Below, one piece after another: positions 51,983 through 60,565 of a stretch of DNA of 64,000 nucleotides. Within the stretch, counting starts at the first letter, position 1, and each line of letters begins with the position of its first letter. The notes under the pieces are model-generated. The model made no database searches. It was given only the letters and a program-made list of their open reading frames with translations, and was not told where the DNA came from. The DNA lies in NCBI RefSeq assembly GCF_038900095.1, contig NZ_JBBMQQ010000002.1:372001-436000 (forward strand). The letters run 5' to 3'. This DNA comes from Hoeflea sp038900095. Its GTDB lineage: Bacteria > Pseudomonadota > Alphaproteobacteria > Rhizobiales > Rhizobiaceae. Made by a program: the position numbers and the translations under genes.

Positions 51983-52845
51983 GCCTGAAACAACGGCTGG
52001 GCCAGGCAGAAATCCTGCTTGCACCCGGTGTCTACGACGCCCTGACCGGACTGATCGCCGAACAATCGGGTGCGGAGGCGGTGTATCTGTCGGGCGCATC
52101 GATCGCTTACACACGTTTCGGACGGCCCGATATCGGGCTGGTCTCGATGAGCGAAGTCGCCGACACCATCGCGGCGTTGCGCGACCGGATCTCGCTGCCG
52201 ATCATCGTTGATGCCGACAATGGTTTTGGCAACGCGCTCAACGTGCAGCGCACGGTGCGGGTGTTCGAACGCATGGGTGCCAATGCGCTGCAGCTTGAAG
52301 ACCAGACCATGCCCAAGCGCTGTGGCCATCTCGATGGCAAGTCGCTGATCTCAAAGGGCGAGATGGCCGGCAAGATCCGGGCTGCCTGCGATGCCCGGCA
52401 GTCGGACGAAACGCTGGTGATCGGCCGCACCGATGCCATCGCAGTCGAAGGCTTTGATGCGGCGATGGACCGGGCGGAGTCCTATGTCGAGGCCGGTGCG
52501 GACATGTTGTTCATCGAGGCACCGCAATCGATGGAAGAGATCCATCAGATTGTGAAACGCTTCGGCGGGCGGGTGCCGTTGATGGCCAACATGGTCGAGG
52601 GCGGCAAGACGCCGATCATCAATGCGTCCGGCTTGCAGGAACTCGGTTTCAGCTTCGTCATATTCCCGGGCGGAATCGTGCGCGCCATCGCGGCCACCGC
52701 GCGGGACTATTACGCCAATCTCGCTGCGTCGGGTTCCAATGAAGCTTTCCGCAACCGCATGTTCGATTTCGCAGGGCTCAATGGCGTTATCGGCACCGAT
52801 GATCTGCTTGCGAGCGGCAAGCGCTACGATGGAGACACCGAATAA
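51979..52845 (+). CDS. Isocitrate lyase/PEP mutase superfamily lyase (methylisocitrate or dimethylmalate lyase type)
   Basis: A 288-residue beta-barrel lyase. It has LLAPGVYDALTGLIAEQSGAEAVYLSGAS, the magnesium-binding DADNGFGNALNVQRTV, and the catalytic KRCGH (113-117), whose Cys marks C-C lyases and is absent from PEP mutases. ISKGEMAGKIRAACDAR follows. It cleaves a 2-hydroxy-dicarboxylate (an alkylmalate or alkylisocitrate) retro-aldol fashion, typically to pyruvate or glyoxylate plus an acid. Downstream of a hydratase it would cut the hydrated product. Oxaloacetate decarboxylase relatives are an alternative but usually lack this Cys loop. Confidence 0.9.
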   Translation: MSLKQRLGQAEILLAPGVYDALTGLIAEQSGAEAVYLSGASIAYTRFGRPDIGLVSMSEVADTIAALRDRISLPIIVDADNGFGNALNVQRTVRVFERMGANALQLEDQTMPKRCGHLDGKSLISKGEMAGKIRAACDARQSDETLVIGRTDAIAVEGFDAAMDRAESYVEAGADMLFIEAPQSMEEIHQIVKRFGGRVPLMANMVEGGKTPIINASGLQELGFSFVIFPGGIVRAIAATARDYYANLAASGSNEAFRNRMFDFAGLNGVIGTDDLLASGKRYDGDTE

Positions 52846-54581
52846 TGACGATTGATCCGGTCACGCTGGCCATCCTGAAGGGCCGCCTGGAACAGATCGC
52901 CGACGAAATGGACGCGACGCTGTTCCGTTCCGCGTTCAACCCGATCATTGCCGAGGCGCATGACGCTTCGCACGGTATCTATGATGCGAAGACCGGCGAC
53001 ACGCTGGTGCAGGGGAAATCCGGTCTGCCGATTTTCGTCGGCGTGATGGCGTTTGCGGTGAAGGCGGTGATCGACAAGGCGGCGAAACAGGGTGGCGTGC
53101 ACGAGGGAGACGTCTGGATCTTCAACGATCCCTATGATGGCGGCACGCATCTGTCGGACTTCCGGCTGGTCAAACCGGTGTTCCGCGATGGCGAAGTGTT
53201 CTGCTACCTGGCGTCGGTCGGGCATTGGCACGATGTTGGCGGCAATGTGCCGGGCAACTACAATCCTGCCGCCACCGAGTGTTTCCAGGAAGGCATGCTG
53301 ATCCCGCCGGTCAAGCTCTATGATCGCGGCGAGTTCCGGCAGGACATTGTCGATATCCTGTCGTCCAATTCGAGACTGCCGCTCTCGCTCTACGGCGATC
53401 TCAATGGTCAGATCAATGCGCTGCAACTTGGTGAAAAGCGCATGAATGCCCTGCTCGACGAGTATGGCGACGCCAAGGTGGCCGTCTGCATGGACGAGCT
53501 GACGGCGCGTGCGGCGCAGATGATGCGGGCGCAGATTTCCAATCTTCCCTCGGGCACGGTCTCGGCGGAGGATTTTCTCGACAATGACGGTATCAATGAC
53601 GAGCCGCTGAAGATCGCGCTCGACCTGATCATCGACGGCGACAAGATGGTGATGGATTTTTCGCGTTCGTCGCCAGCCTGCGCCGGTCCGGTCAACATCT
53701 CGCGGGCGACGACGATTGCCGCCTGTTATGTGGCGTTGAAGCACATCTTTGGTGACGTGCCGGCCAATGCCGGGGTGCTCGAACCGGTCGAATTCCGCAT
53801 TGATGAGGATTCGCTGCTGTCTGTTCGCGCGCCCAAACCTGTCGGCGGTTATACCGAGACGATCCTGCGATTGATCGACGTGGTGTTTCAGGCAGTGGCG
53901 CAGATCGCGCCGGAACCGGCGATGGCCTGCGCCTACGGCACCATCAATGCGCTGTCGCTGGCCGGGCACCGCGGCAATGGCCAGCGCTGGGTGATGTTCT
54001 CGTTCTTCGGCGGCGGCCACGGTGCGCATGGGGCCGGCGATGGTCTCAACCACGGCAATGCACCGATTTCCACCGCGACGATCCCGCCGCTGGAAATTCT
54101 CGAGGCGGCCTATCCGGTGCGGTTTACACAGTGGGCGCTTCGACCCGATTCAGGTGGCGCGGGTGAATTCCGCGGCGGGCTTGGCGCTGTTTATGAAATC
54201 GAGCTGCTGGAGAAACAGGCCGATGTCTTCCTGTTTGGCGAGCGAGGCAGGTTTCCACCACCCGGTGTGGTTGGCGGCGGGGCAGGTGCCTTGAATACAT
54301 TCCATTACCAGCAAGCGGATGGCGACCATGAGCCACCGATGGCCTCGAAAATTGTCGGTGTCCACATCGACCGTGGCCAGAAGCTGCGGCTGGAGACACC
54401 GGGCGGTGGCGGTTATGGCCGAGCCTTTGACCGGAACCCTGAAAGCGTCGCGCGCGATCTGCGGCTGGGCTACATCACGGCTGAGCACACCGAGGCCGAT
54501 TATGGCGTCGTTATCGGACCTGATGGGTCCGTCGATGAAGCTGCCACACGAGATCTGCGCGCCCGGGAGACAGCCCAATGA
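52845..54581 (+). CDS. Hydantoinase/oxoprolinase B subunit
   Basis: A 578-residue HyuB-family protein. It has DPVTLAILKGRLEQIADEMDATLFRSAFNPIIAEAHDASHG, the metal-binding FNDPYDGGTHLSDF and VGHWHDVGGNVPG, and the Gly/His-rich FFGGGHGAHGAGDGLNHGN. The C-terminal motif LETPGGGGYG is intact. With HyuA it catalyses ATP-dependent hydrolysis of a cyclic amide bond (hydantoin, N-methylhydantoin, 5-oxoproline or similar lactam). The start overlaps the lyase stop (TAATG) and the stop overlaps the hyuA-like gene. In this operon B precedes A. Confidence 0.9.
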   Translation: MTIDPVTLAILKGRLEQIADEMDATLFRSAFNPIIAEAHDASHGIYDAKTGDTLVQGKSGLPIFVGVMAFAVKAVIDKAAKQGGVHEGDVWIFNDPYDGGTHLSDFRLVKPVFRDGEVFCYLASVGHWHDVGGNVPGNYNPAATECFQEGMLIPPVKLYDRGEFRQDIVDILSSNSRLPLSLYGDLNGQINALQLGEKRMNALLDEYGDAKVAVCMDELTARAAQMMRAQISNLPSGTVSAEDFLDNDGINDEPLKIALDLIIDGDKMVMDFSRSSPACAGPVNISRATTIAACYVALKHIFGDVPANAGVLEPVEFRIDEDSLLSVRAPKPVGGYTETILRLIDVVFQAVAQIAPEPAMACAYGTINALSLAGHRGNGQRWVMFSFFGGGHGAHGAGDGLNHGNAPISTATIPPLEILEAAYPVRFTQWALRPDSGGAGEFRGGLGAVYEIELLEKQADVFLFGERGRFPPPGVVGGGAGALNTFHYQQADGDHEPPMASKIVGVHIDRGQKLRLETPGGGGYGRAFDRNPESVARDLRLGYITAEHTEADYGVVIGPDGSVDEAATRDLRARETAQ

Positions 54582-56629
54582 CACGACCAGCCTATGTAAT
54601 CGGCGTCGACGTCGGCGGCACCTTCACCGATGTCTTCATTCTGGACGAAAGCAACGGCCAGGTGTTCACCGCCAAGGTGCCGTCCACCCGCGGCGACCAG
54701 TCGAAAGGTTTCGTCGAAGGCATTGCCAGCAAGGTGGAAGATTTCGCCGACATTTCCACCGTCGTGCACGGCACGACGGTCGGCACCAACGCGCTGCTGG
54801 AACGCAAGGGTGCGCGCACCGGCATCATCACCACCGAAGGCTTTCGCGATGTGCTGGAGATGCGCCGCCGCGACCGGCCGACGACCTGGGGCCTGAAAGG
54901 ATCCTTCACCCCAGTGGTGGAGCGGCCCGACCGGGTCGAGGTCAGCGAGCGGGTGCTGTCTGACGGTACCGTACTTGAGGGCGTGGACGAGGTGCAGGTC
55001 AAGGCTCGCGCAAAAGAGCTGGCCGATGCCGGCTGCGAGGCGGTCTGTGTGTTCTTCATCAATGGCTATGCCAACAATGACAATGAAAAGCGGGCGGTCG
55101 AAGCCGTGCGCTCGGTCTGGCCCAATGCCTATGTCACGGCGGCAACGGAAATCCTGCCCGAGATCCGCGAATTCGAACGGCTATCGACAGCGACGCTGAA
55201 CGCCTATCTTCAGCCGGTTGTTTCCTCCTATCTCGACAAGCTGGAAAAGGGGCTTGAGGCCAAGGGCTTTGGCGGCGACATCCTGATCGTGCAGTCGAAC
55301 GGGGGCGTGATGTCGATCGACATGGCCAAGCGTTATCCGGTGAAGACCGCGCTCTCGGGCCCGGCGGCCGGTGTCATCGCTGCCACCGCGATTGCCAAAG
55401 CCGCAGGTTTTGACAACATCATCACCTGTGACATGGGCGGCACCTCGTTCGATGTGTCTTTGGTCGCCAACAATGAAGCAGCGCTCGCGGCCCAGACGGC
55501 GATCGATTTCGGCATGGTGGTGCGCACGCCGATGATCGAGATCACCACGATCGGCGCCGGTGGCGGATCGATTGCCTCGCTCGACAAGGGCGGGCTGTTG
55601 CAGGTCGGTCCGGAATCGGCTGGCTCGGATCCGGGCCCTGTCTGCTACGGGCTCGGCAATGACCGGCCAACGGTTACCGACGCCAATGTCGTGCTCGGCC
55701 GTATCAACCCCGACCGACCGATTGGCGGCAAGCTCAACCGGCTTGACGTCGAAGCAGCGCGGCAGGCGATCGATACGCATCTGGCCACACCACTCGGGCT
55801 TTCCATCGAGCAGGCGGCGGAAGCAATCCTGCAGCTTGCCAATGCCAAGATGGCCGGTGCGATCCGCCTGGTCTCGATCGAGAAAGGCCACGATCCGGCG
55901 AAGTTCTCGGCGATGCCGTTTGGCGGCGGCGGAGCGCTGCACACCGGCGCCTTGATCAAGGAAGTCGGTCTTGCCTCGGCGCTGGTTCCACGGTTTCCGG
56001 GCGTCACCTCGGCACTCGGCTGCGTCGTGGCCGACATGCGGCACGACCGGGTACAGACGGTCAACCGGCTGCTCGACCAGATTGATGCCACAGAGCTTGG
56101 TGCCGAGATGATCCGCGTTGGTGACGAAACCGAAGCGTTGCTTGAAGGCGCCGGTGTTGCGTTTGCCCGCATCGACCGGGTGGTCGAACTCGACATGCTA
56201 TATCTCGGCCAAACCCACACGGTGAATGTTGCGATAGATATCCCTGAAACCGGATTGACGGCGCAAGGTATCCGCGAAGCCTTTGAAACCGCCTATCGCG
56301 AAGCCTATGGCCGGCTTCTCGACGGTATTCCGATGCGGGTGATGAATTACCGGATAGCAGTGATCGGCCGTCGGCCGAAGCTGGACATGGCGGTGTTTGC
56401 TCCGGTCGACGGCAAATCTGCCGATGCCTGCCGGATCGGAACACGCCGGGTGTTTGCCGATGGCACATGGCACGAGGCGGGCGTCTATGAGCGCCTGCAG
56501 CTGGCTGTCGGCGCGACCATTGCCGGGCCGGCGTTGCTGGAGCAGGCCGATACCACCATCTTTGTCGATCCGGGTCTCGATGCCGTGGTCGATGCATTCG
56601 GCAATCTTGTGATCACCCCGGGAGTCTAG
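54578..56629 (+). CDS. Hydantoinase/oxoprolinase A subunit (ATP-binding)
   Basis: A 683-residue HyuA-family protein. It has the actin-like ATPase phosphate loop GVDVGGTFTDVFILDE, VVHGTTVGTNALLERKGAR, ILIVQSNGGVMS, TALSGPAAGVIAATAIAKAAG and CDMGGTSFDVSL. A long C-terminal beta-rich part ends in the usual GPALLEQADTTIFVDPG. It phosphorylates the lactam or imide carbonyl for ring opening by the complex with HyuB. Length and motifs are complete. Confidence 0.92.
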   Translation: MTRPAYVIGVDVGGTFTDVFILDESNGQVFTAKVPSTRGDQSKGFVEGIASKVEDFADISTVVHGTTVGTNALLERKGARTGIITTEGFRDVLEMRRRDRPTTWGLKGSFTPVVERPDRVEVSERVLSDGTVLEGVDEVQVKARAKELADAGCEAVCVFFINGYANNDNEKRAVEAVRSVWPNAYVTAATEILPEIREFERLSTATLNAYLQPVVSSYLDKLEKGLEAKGFGGDILIVQSNGGVMSIDMAKRYPVKTALSGPAAGVIAATAIAKAAGFDNIITCDMGGTSFDVSLVANNEAALAAQTAIDFGMVVRTPMIEITTIGAGGGSIASLDKGGLLQVGPESAGSDPGPVCYGLGNDRPTVTDANVVLGRINPDRPIGGKLNRLDVEAARQAIDTHLATPLGLSIEQAAEAILQLANAKMAGAIRLVSIEKGHDPAKFSAMPFGGGGALHTGALIKEVGLASALVPRFPGVTSALGCVVADMRHDRVQTVNRLLDQIDATELGAEMIRVGDETEALLEGAGVAFARIDRVVELDMLYLGQTHTVNVAIDIPETGLTAQGIREAFETAYREAYGRLLDGIPMRVMNYRIAVIGRRPKLDMAVFAPVDGKSADACRIGTRRVFADGTWHEAGVYERLQLAVGATIAGPALLEQADTTIFVDPGLDAVVDAFGNLVITPGV

Positions 56630-56632
56630 ATC

Positions 56633-57247
56633 ATGGCAACTCATCCTCTCGATCCGGCGCGTACCGGCCTGTTGATCGTTGATCTTCAGAACGACTTTCT
56701 GCATCCCGACGGGGCTTACGCGCGCGGCGGGCAGAAGAGTGCCGATATTGCTGCACTGCCTGAACGGGTGTTGCCGGTTGCCAACGCGCTTCGGCAAAAA
56801 GGCGGATGGATTGTCTCGACGCAATTCACGCTGGTGCCGGGGAAGGGTGGGGAGCCATTCATCTCGCCGCACCTCAAGCAGATCCGCCCGTTTCTGACCA
56901 AAGGTGATTTCGCGCCGGGAAGCTGGGGGCATTCGCTGGTGGACGAATTGCAGCCGGCTGATCTGTCGGTGGAGAAAGTCGCCTATTCGGCGTTTTACAT
57001 GACGCGGCTTGAATGGGTGTTGCGCAAGGCCGGAATCGACACGCTGATGGTCTGCGGCATTGTTACCAATGGCGGCGTTGCCTCGACCGTGCGCGACGCG
57101 CATGTGCGGGATTTTTCGACTTTCGTGCTCAGCGATGGCTGCGCGGCGTTCTCGGCCGAAACGCATGAACGCGCCATCGGTGACCTGTCGACTGTGGCAA
57201 AGACCATGACCTGCAGCGAAGCAGCAGAGCTGATTGCGGGTGCCTGA
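56633..57247 (+). CDS. Isochorismatase-like cysteine-hydrolase-fold protein lacking the catalytic Cys
   Basis: A 204-residue isochorismatase-superfamily protein. It keeps the catalytic Asp17 (LLIVDLQNDF) and Lys115 (VEKVAYSAF). Amidohydrolases of the family carry the nucleophilic Cys in TN-x-C-V, but this protein reads GIVTNGGVASTVRDA, giving Gly148. Isochorismatases proper (PhzD/EntB type) also lack the Cys and act by acid catalysis. The operon would predict a half-amide or carbamoyl hydrolase, yet the missing nucleophile argues against the standard mechanism. It could be a vinyl-ether or imine-type hydrolase, or a non-catalytic partner. It is 3 bp after hyuA and 1 bp before the flavoprotein gene. 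Confidence 0.85.
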   Translation: MATHPLDPARTGLLIVDLQNDFLHPDGAYARGGQKSADIAALPERVLPVANALRQKGGWIVSTQFTLVPGKGGEPFISPHLKQIRPFLTKGDFAPGSWGHSLVDELQPADLSVEKVAYSAFYMTRLEWVLRKAGIDTLMVCGIVTNGGVASTVRDAHVRDFSTFVLSDGCAAFSAETHERAIGDLSTVAKTMTCSEAAELIAGA

Positions 57248-57248
57248 G

Positions 57249-58670
57249 ATGAACGGCGGCCGGATATCGCGGGAGATCCCCGAAAGCATTGATGCCGCAA
57301 TCGATGTCGTCGTCATCGGCGCGGGGGCCTGTGGTCTGGTTGCAGCCTTGCGGGCCCGGGCTGCGGGCAGCGAGGTCATCGTGCTTGAACGTGATGCCTC
57401 ACCCTCCGGGTCCACGTCGATGTCATCGGGTTTCGTGCCCGCGCCAGGCACCCGGTTCCAGAAGGAAATCGGCGTTACAGATGACACGCCGGAGCGTTTT
57501 GCGGCCGACATTCTTGCCAAATCCAAAGGCAAGTCGGATGCCGCTCTCGCGCGGCTTGCCAGTGTCAGCATCGGCCCGGCGCTCGAATGGCTGGCTGATG
57601 CGCACGGACTGGAATGGATCGTGCTGGATGATTTCCTCTATCCCGGCCATTCGCGGCACCGGATGCATGCGGTGCCGGAAAAGACCGGCGTGGCGCTGGA
57701 GGCCCGGCTGCTCAGTGCGGTCGAGGCGGCGGAGATCCCGGTTGTCACCGAAGCGCATGTCACCCGGCTTTATGCAGACGGACATGACCGGATTTCAGCA
57801 GTCGAGATCACCCGTCCTGATGGCGCAACGGAGGTTCTGGGCTGCAAGGTACTGGTGCTGGCCTGCAACGGTTTTGGCGGCAACCGCGCGCTGGTGAGGC
57901 AGCATATTCCTGAAATTGCTGACGGTCTCTATTACGGTCACGAAGGCAATACCGGGGATGCGCTGACCTGGGGCGAAGCTCTGGGCGCACGGATAAGGCA
58001 CCTGTCCGGCTATCAGGGCCACGGCTCGCTGGCGCATCCGCATGGCATCCTGATTTCCTGGGCGCTGATGATGGAAGGCGGTATCCAGGTCAACAGCGAG
58101 GGCCTGCGCTTTTCCAACGAGCACGGCGGCTATTCGGAACAGGCGGTCAACGTGCTGGCGCAACCGGGTGGTATCGCCTGGAACATCTATGATGCGCGGC
58201 TGCATGATTTCGCCCAGAACTTCCCGGACTATCGGGAGGCAATGACAGTGGGCGCAATCCGCGAGGCTGCCGATGTGAGCGCGCTTGCCCGTGTGACCGG
58301 ATTGCCAGGGGCCGCATTGGCGCGGACGCTTTCCGAAGCGGCGCTCTATCAATCCGGCCAGGCCACCGATCCGTTTGGCCGCGATTTCACCGGCAAGCCG
58401 GCTTTGGCCGCGCCGTATTACGCCGTGAAGGTGACGGGGGCGCTGTTTCACACCCAGGGTGGCTTGATGATTGATGATCAGGCACGTGTGCTGCGTGAAA
58501 ATGGCAGCCCGTTTGCCAATCTGTTCGCAGGCGGCGGCGCAGCCTGCGGAGTGTCCGGCCCGGATGTTTCCGGCTATCTCTCCGGAAACGGGCTGCTGAC
58601 GGCCATTGGCTTCGGCTCCGTCGCCGGCGCTTCTGCGGGGAGTTTGGCAAGGTTAGCCCCGCCGCGTTGA
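57249..58670 (+). CDS. FAD-dependent dehydrogenase, fumarate reductase/tricarballylate dehydrogenase-like
   Basis: A 473-residue FAD-binding-2 family flavoprotein. It has the dinucleotide motif VVVIGAGACGLVAALRARAAG, VLACNGFGGNRALV, GHEGNTGDALTWGEALGARI, the substrate loop LRFSNEHGGYSEQ, HTQGGLMIDD and the C-terminal FAGGGAACGVSGPDVSGYLSGNGLL. Enzymes of this group oxidise or reduce the C-C bond between carboxylated carbons (succinate/fumarate, tricarballylate, 3-oxosteroids). In this operon it would introduce the double bond that the LeuCD-like hydratase attacks. It starts at ATG 57249, the first of the conserved frame. It is the last gene of the operon. Confidence 0.88.
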   Translation: MNGGRISREIPESIDAAIDVVVIGAGACGLVAALRARAAGSEVIVLERDASPSGSTSMSSGFVPAPGTRFQKEIGVTDDTPERFAADILAKSKGKSDAALARLASVSIGPALEWLADAHGLEWIVLDDFLYPGHSRHRMHAVPEKTGVALEARLLSAVEAAEIPVVTEAHVTRLYADGHDRISAVEITRPDGATEVLGCKVLVLACNGFGGNRALVRQHIPEIADGLYYGHEGNTGDALTWGEALGARIRHLSGYQGHGSLAHPHGILISWALMMEGGIQVNSEGLRFSNEHGGYSEQAVNVLAQPGGIAWNIYDARLHDFAQNFPDYREAMTVGAIREAADVSALARVTGLPGAALARTLSEAALYQSGQATDPFGRDFTGKPALAAPYYAVKVTGALFHTQGGLMIDDQARVLRENGSPFANLFAGGGAACGVSGPDVSGYLSGNGLLTAIGFGSVAGASAGSLARLAPPR

Positions 58671-58772
58671 TGTCGCTGCATCCAAGGACTCCAATGCCCC
58701 GTAAGGTCCAGCGAAGAATCAGCCATCCGGTTTCAGGTTTCACTTGCTCACCATAGGGCTCTCGACTAGAAA

Positions 58773-59531
58773 GTGCCCATGCCAGTTCCCGCCTCTACCG
58801 CTCCTGATTTTTTCGCAGCATCGCGCGGGCATGTTCTGGACCCAGCCGATATTCATGCTTTCCTGTCTCATTTTGTAAACCCTGAGCAAATCCGGGGGAA
58901 ATCAGTGCTGGACGTTGGCTGCCGGCTCGGCGAATTTGTTGTCGGGCTGTCTGAAATGGGCGCAACAGCATTCGGCATCGACATCAGTGCCCAATGCATA
59001 GACGAAGCGAAAGTCCTGCATCCAGAGATGGCTGACCGATTTGGCGTCGCTGACGTCAAGGACCTCTCCCACCTTGATGCGGGCTCATTTGACTTCATTA
59101 TTTGCTCCGGTGTGCTTTGCTATCTAAAGCCCGATGAGTGGGGTGAGGCTCTCAAGCAGATGGGACGGCTGCTCAGCGAGAATGGCCGACTTCTTGTTCT
59201 TTTTCAAAAGCCCCGGCCAGCCGCAGTGCGCGCTGTGGTAGCCGTCGCAAACATTATCCCGGCCTGGCTCTATATCAATGTGGTGGCGCCTGTGGCCGCG
59301 GCGGTTTTCGCACCCTCTGCCCGGTGGTTGCTCGGCTCGGATCTAACCGCTGAAGCGTTCCGATATCGCGTCCTGCTCTCGCTCAGGGGGCTTCAGTTCG
59401 GCTATCCTGACGTGATTGCGGACCAAAGTGTCCCCGTACCGACAAGCCGATATGCTTCTGCAGAAACCTCTGTCGCATTCCTGCTCAATCGCAATGCGAT
59501 AACGAGCGCTTTCGGGGATCTTCCAGCATGA
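58773..59531 (+). CDS. Class I SAM-dependent methyltransferase
   Basis: A 252-residue methyltransferase with SAM motif I VLDVGCRLGEFVVGLSEMGATAFGIDIS (about 48-75), motif II/III region DAGSFDFIICSGVLCYLKPDEWGEALKQMGRLLSENGRLLVLF, and a C-terminal part with a hydrophobic stretch (VVAVANIIPAWLYINVVAPVAAAVF) that may sit in or at the membrane. GC content is lower (near 52-55%) than in the flanking operon. It overlaps the next gene by 4 bp. The acceptor is unknown; the partner gene suggests modification of a sugar or surface glycan precursor. Confidence 0.83.
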   Translation: MPMPVPASTAPDFFAASRGHVLDPADIHAFLSHFVNPEQIRGKSVLDVGCRLGEFVVGLSEMGATAFGIDISAQCIDEAKVLHPEMADRFGVADVKDLSHLDAGSFDFIICSGVLCYLKPDEWGEALKQMGRLLSENGRLLVLFQKPRPAAVRAVVAVANIIPAWLYINVVAPVAAAVFAPSARWLLGSDLTAEAFRYRVLLSLRGLQFGYPDVIADQSVPVPTSRYASAETSVAFLLNRNAITSAFGDLPA

Positions 59532-60283
59532 CACCCATTCGCAGGGTGCTGGCGGTCGCGCACGATAATTCGGGGTCAAGGTTGCTTTTCGAGAATGTCT
59601 CGAAGGCTTTCCCGGAGATAGAGTTTGGCCTGGCCATCACCGAAGGTCTCTATTACCGCAAGACGGCCCTTCAATCTGTGATGAAGTTGGTCCGCGAAAG
59701 CAGTATAATTTTCTGTGCCGTGCGAGCCTTTGACCTGTTTCTGTACAAGATGGGCAGAGACACGCTGGCGAACAAGGTAAAGCGCGATGGCCTTTTTTCA
59801 TTTCGCACCAGAGATATCAACGACGTCCAATCTGTCGCCTCCGCCAGGGAGTTCGCGCCAGATCTGATCCTTTCCCTCTACACCATGCACATTTACCGGG
59901 CCGAGTTTATTGCGATCGCCCCGCTTGGTGGCATCGGCACCCATCCGTCGATCTTCCCTGACTACCGCGGTCTTGAGGTCTTCTTCTGGGCAATGGTGAA
60001 CAACGAACCGACCATCGGCGTCAGTGTGTTTAAGACCGAGGTCAAAGTGGACAGCGGTAAAGTGCTGAACGAAGCGGTTCTTCCTCTTGACCCGAAACAG
60101 CCGATGAACTCGGTCTACCGGATGATTACCGAGAAAGCTGCCGACCTACTGATAAAGTCGATCAGGGAAATCGGAAGCGATAGTGTCACGTATCGCATCC
60201 CGGAAGGCGAAGGCCGCTATTTTCCCATGCCGACCAGAGAGGCCGTTTGGAAGTTCATCCGCTTGGGCAAGCGGTTCTTCTAA
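59528..60283 (+). CDS. Formyltransferase-like protein (MTF/sugar N-formyltransferase fold)
   Basis: A 251-residue protein. Its core GGIGTHPSIFPDYRGLEVFFWAMVNNEPTIGVSVFKTEVKVDSGKVL follows the methionyl-tRNA formyltransferase/GART motif, with His139 and Asp175 of the catalytic Asn-His-Asp triad. The Asn expected two residues before the His is Gly137, so ordinary 10-formyl-THF chemistry is doubtful. It lacks the C-terminal tRNA-binding domain and is nearer in size to sugar N-formyltransferases. Coupled by a 4-bp overlap to the methyltransferase. Base composition is about 50%, unlike the neighbours, consistent with transfer. After it, 60284-60565 shows no gene I can support. Confidence 0.75.
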   Translation: MTPIRRVLAVAHDNSGSRLLFENVSKAFPEIEFGLAITEGLYYRKTALQSVMKLVRESSIIFCAVRAFDLFLYKMGRDTLANKVKRDGLFSFRTRDINDVQSVASAREFAPDLILSLYTMHIYRAEFIAIAPLGGIGTHPSIFPDYRGLEVFFWAMVNNEPTIGVSVFKTEVKVDSGKVLNEAVLPLDPKQPMNSVYRMITEKAADLLIKSIREIGSDSVTYRIPEGEGRYFPMPTREAVWKFIRLGKRFF

Positions 60284-60565
60284 ACCCGAGTATTGCTCTG
60301 TGGCGACTAGCTGAACTCAAAACATGACATTTTTGGAAGACCTCCAAGAGCCGGTGTGGTTTGTGTTGGAAACTCGATCTGACCTGAATTCGATAACATC
60401 GAAGGGAATTGCCATGGCCCGGAAATATGAATCCTGGCGGCATAGGGCACCGGCAATCCGCGACGGGGCGACGCGACGCGAAACTCTTGATCCCCCAGAC
60501 GAGTGGTGTGCGTGATATATCCGTTGATCGAAATGGGCATGCAGTGAGAGCCAACTTCTTCGGGA

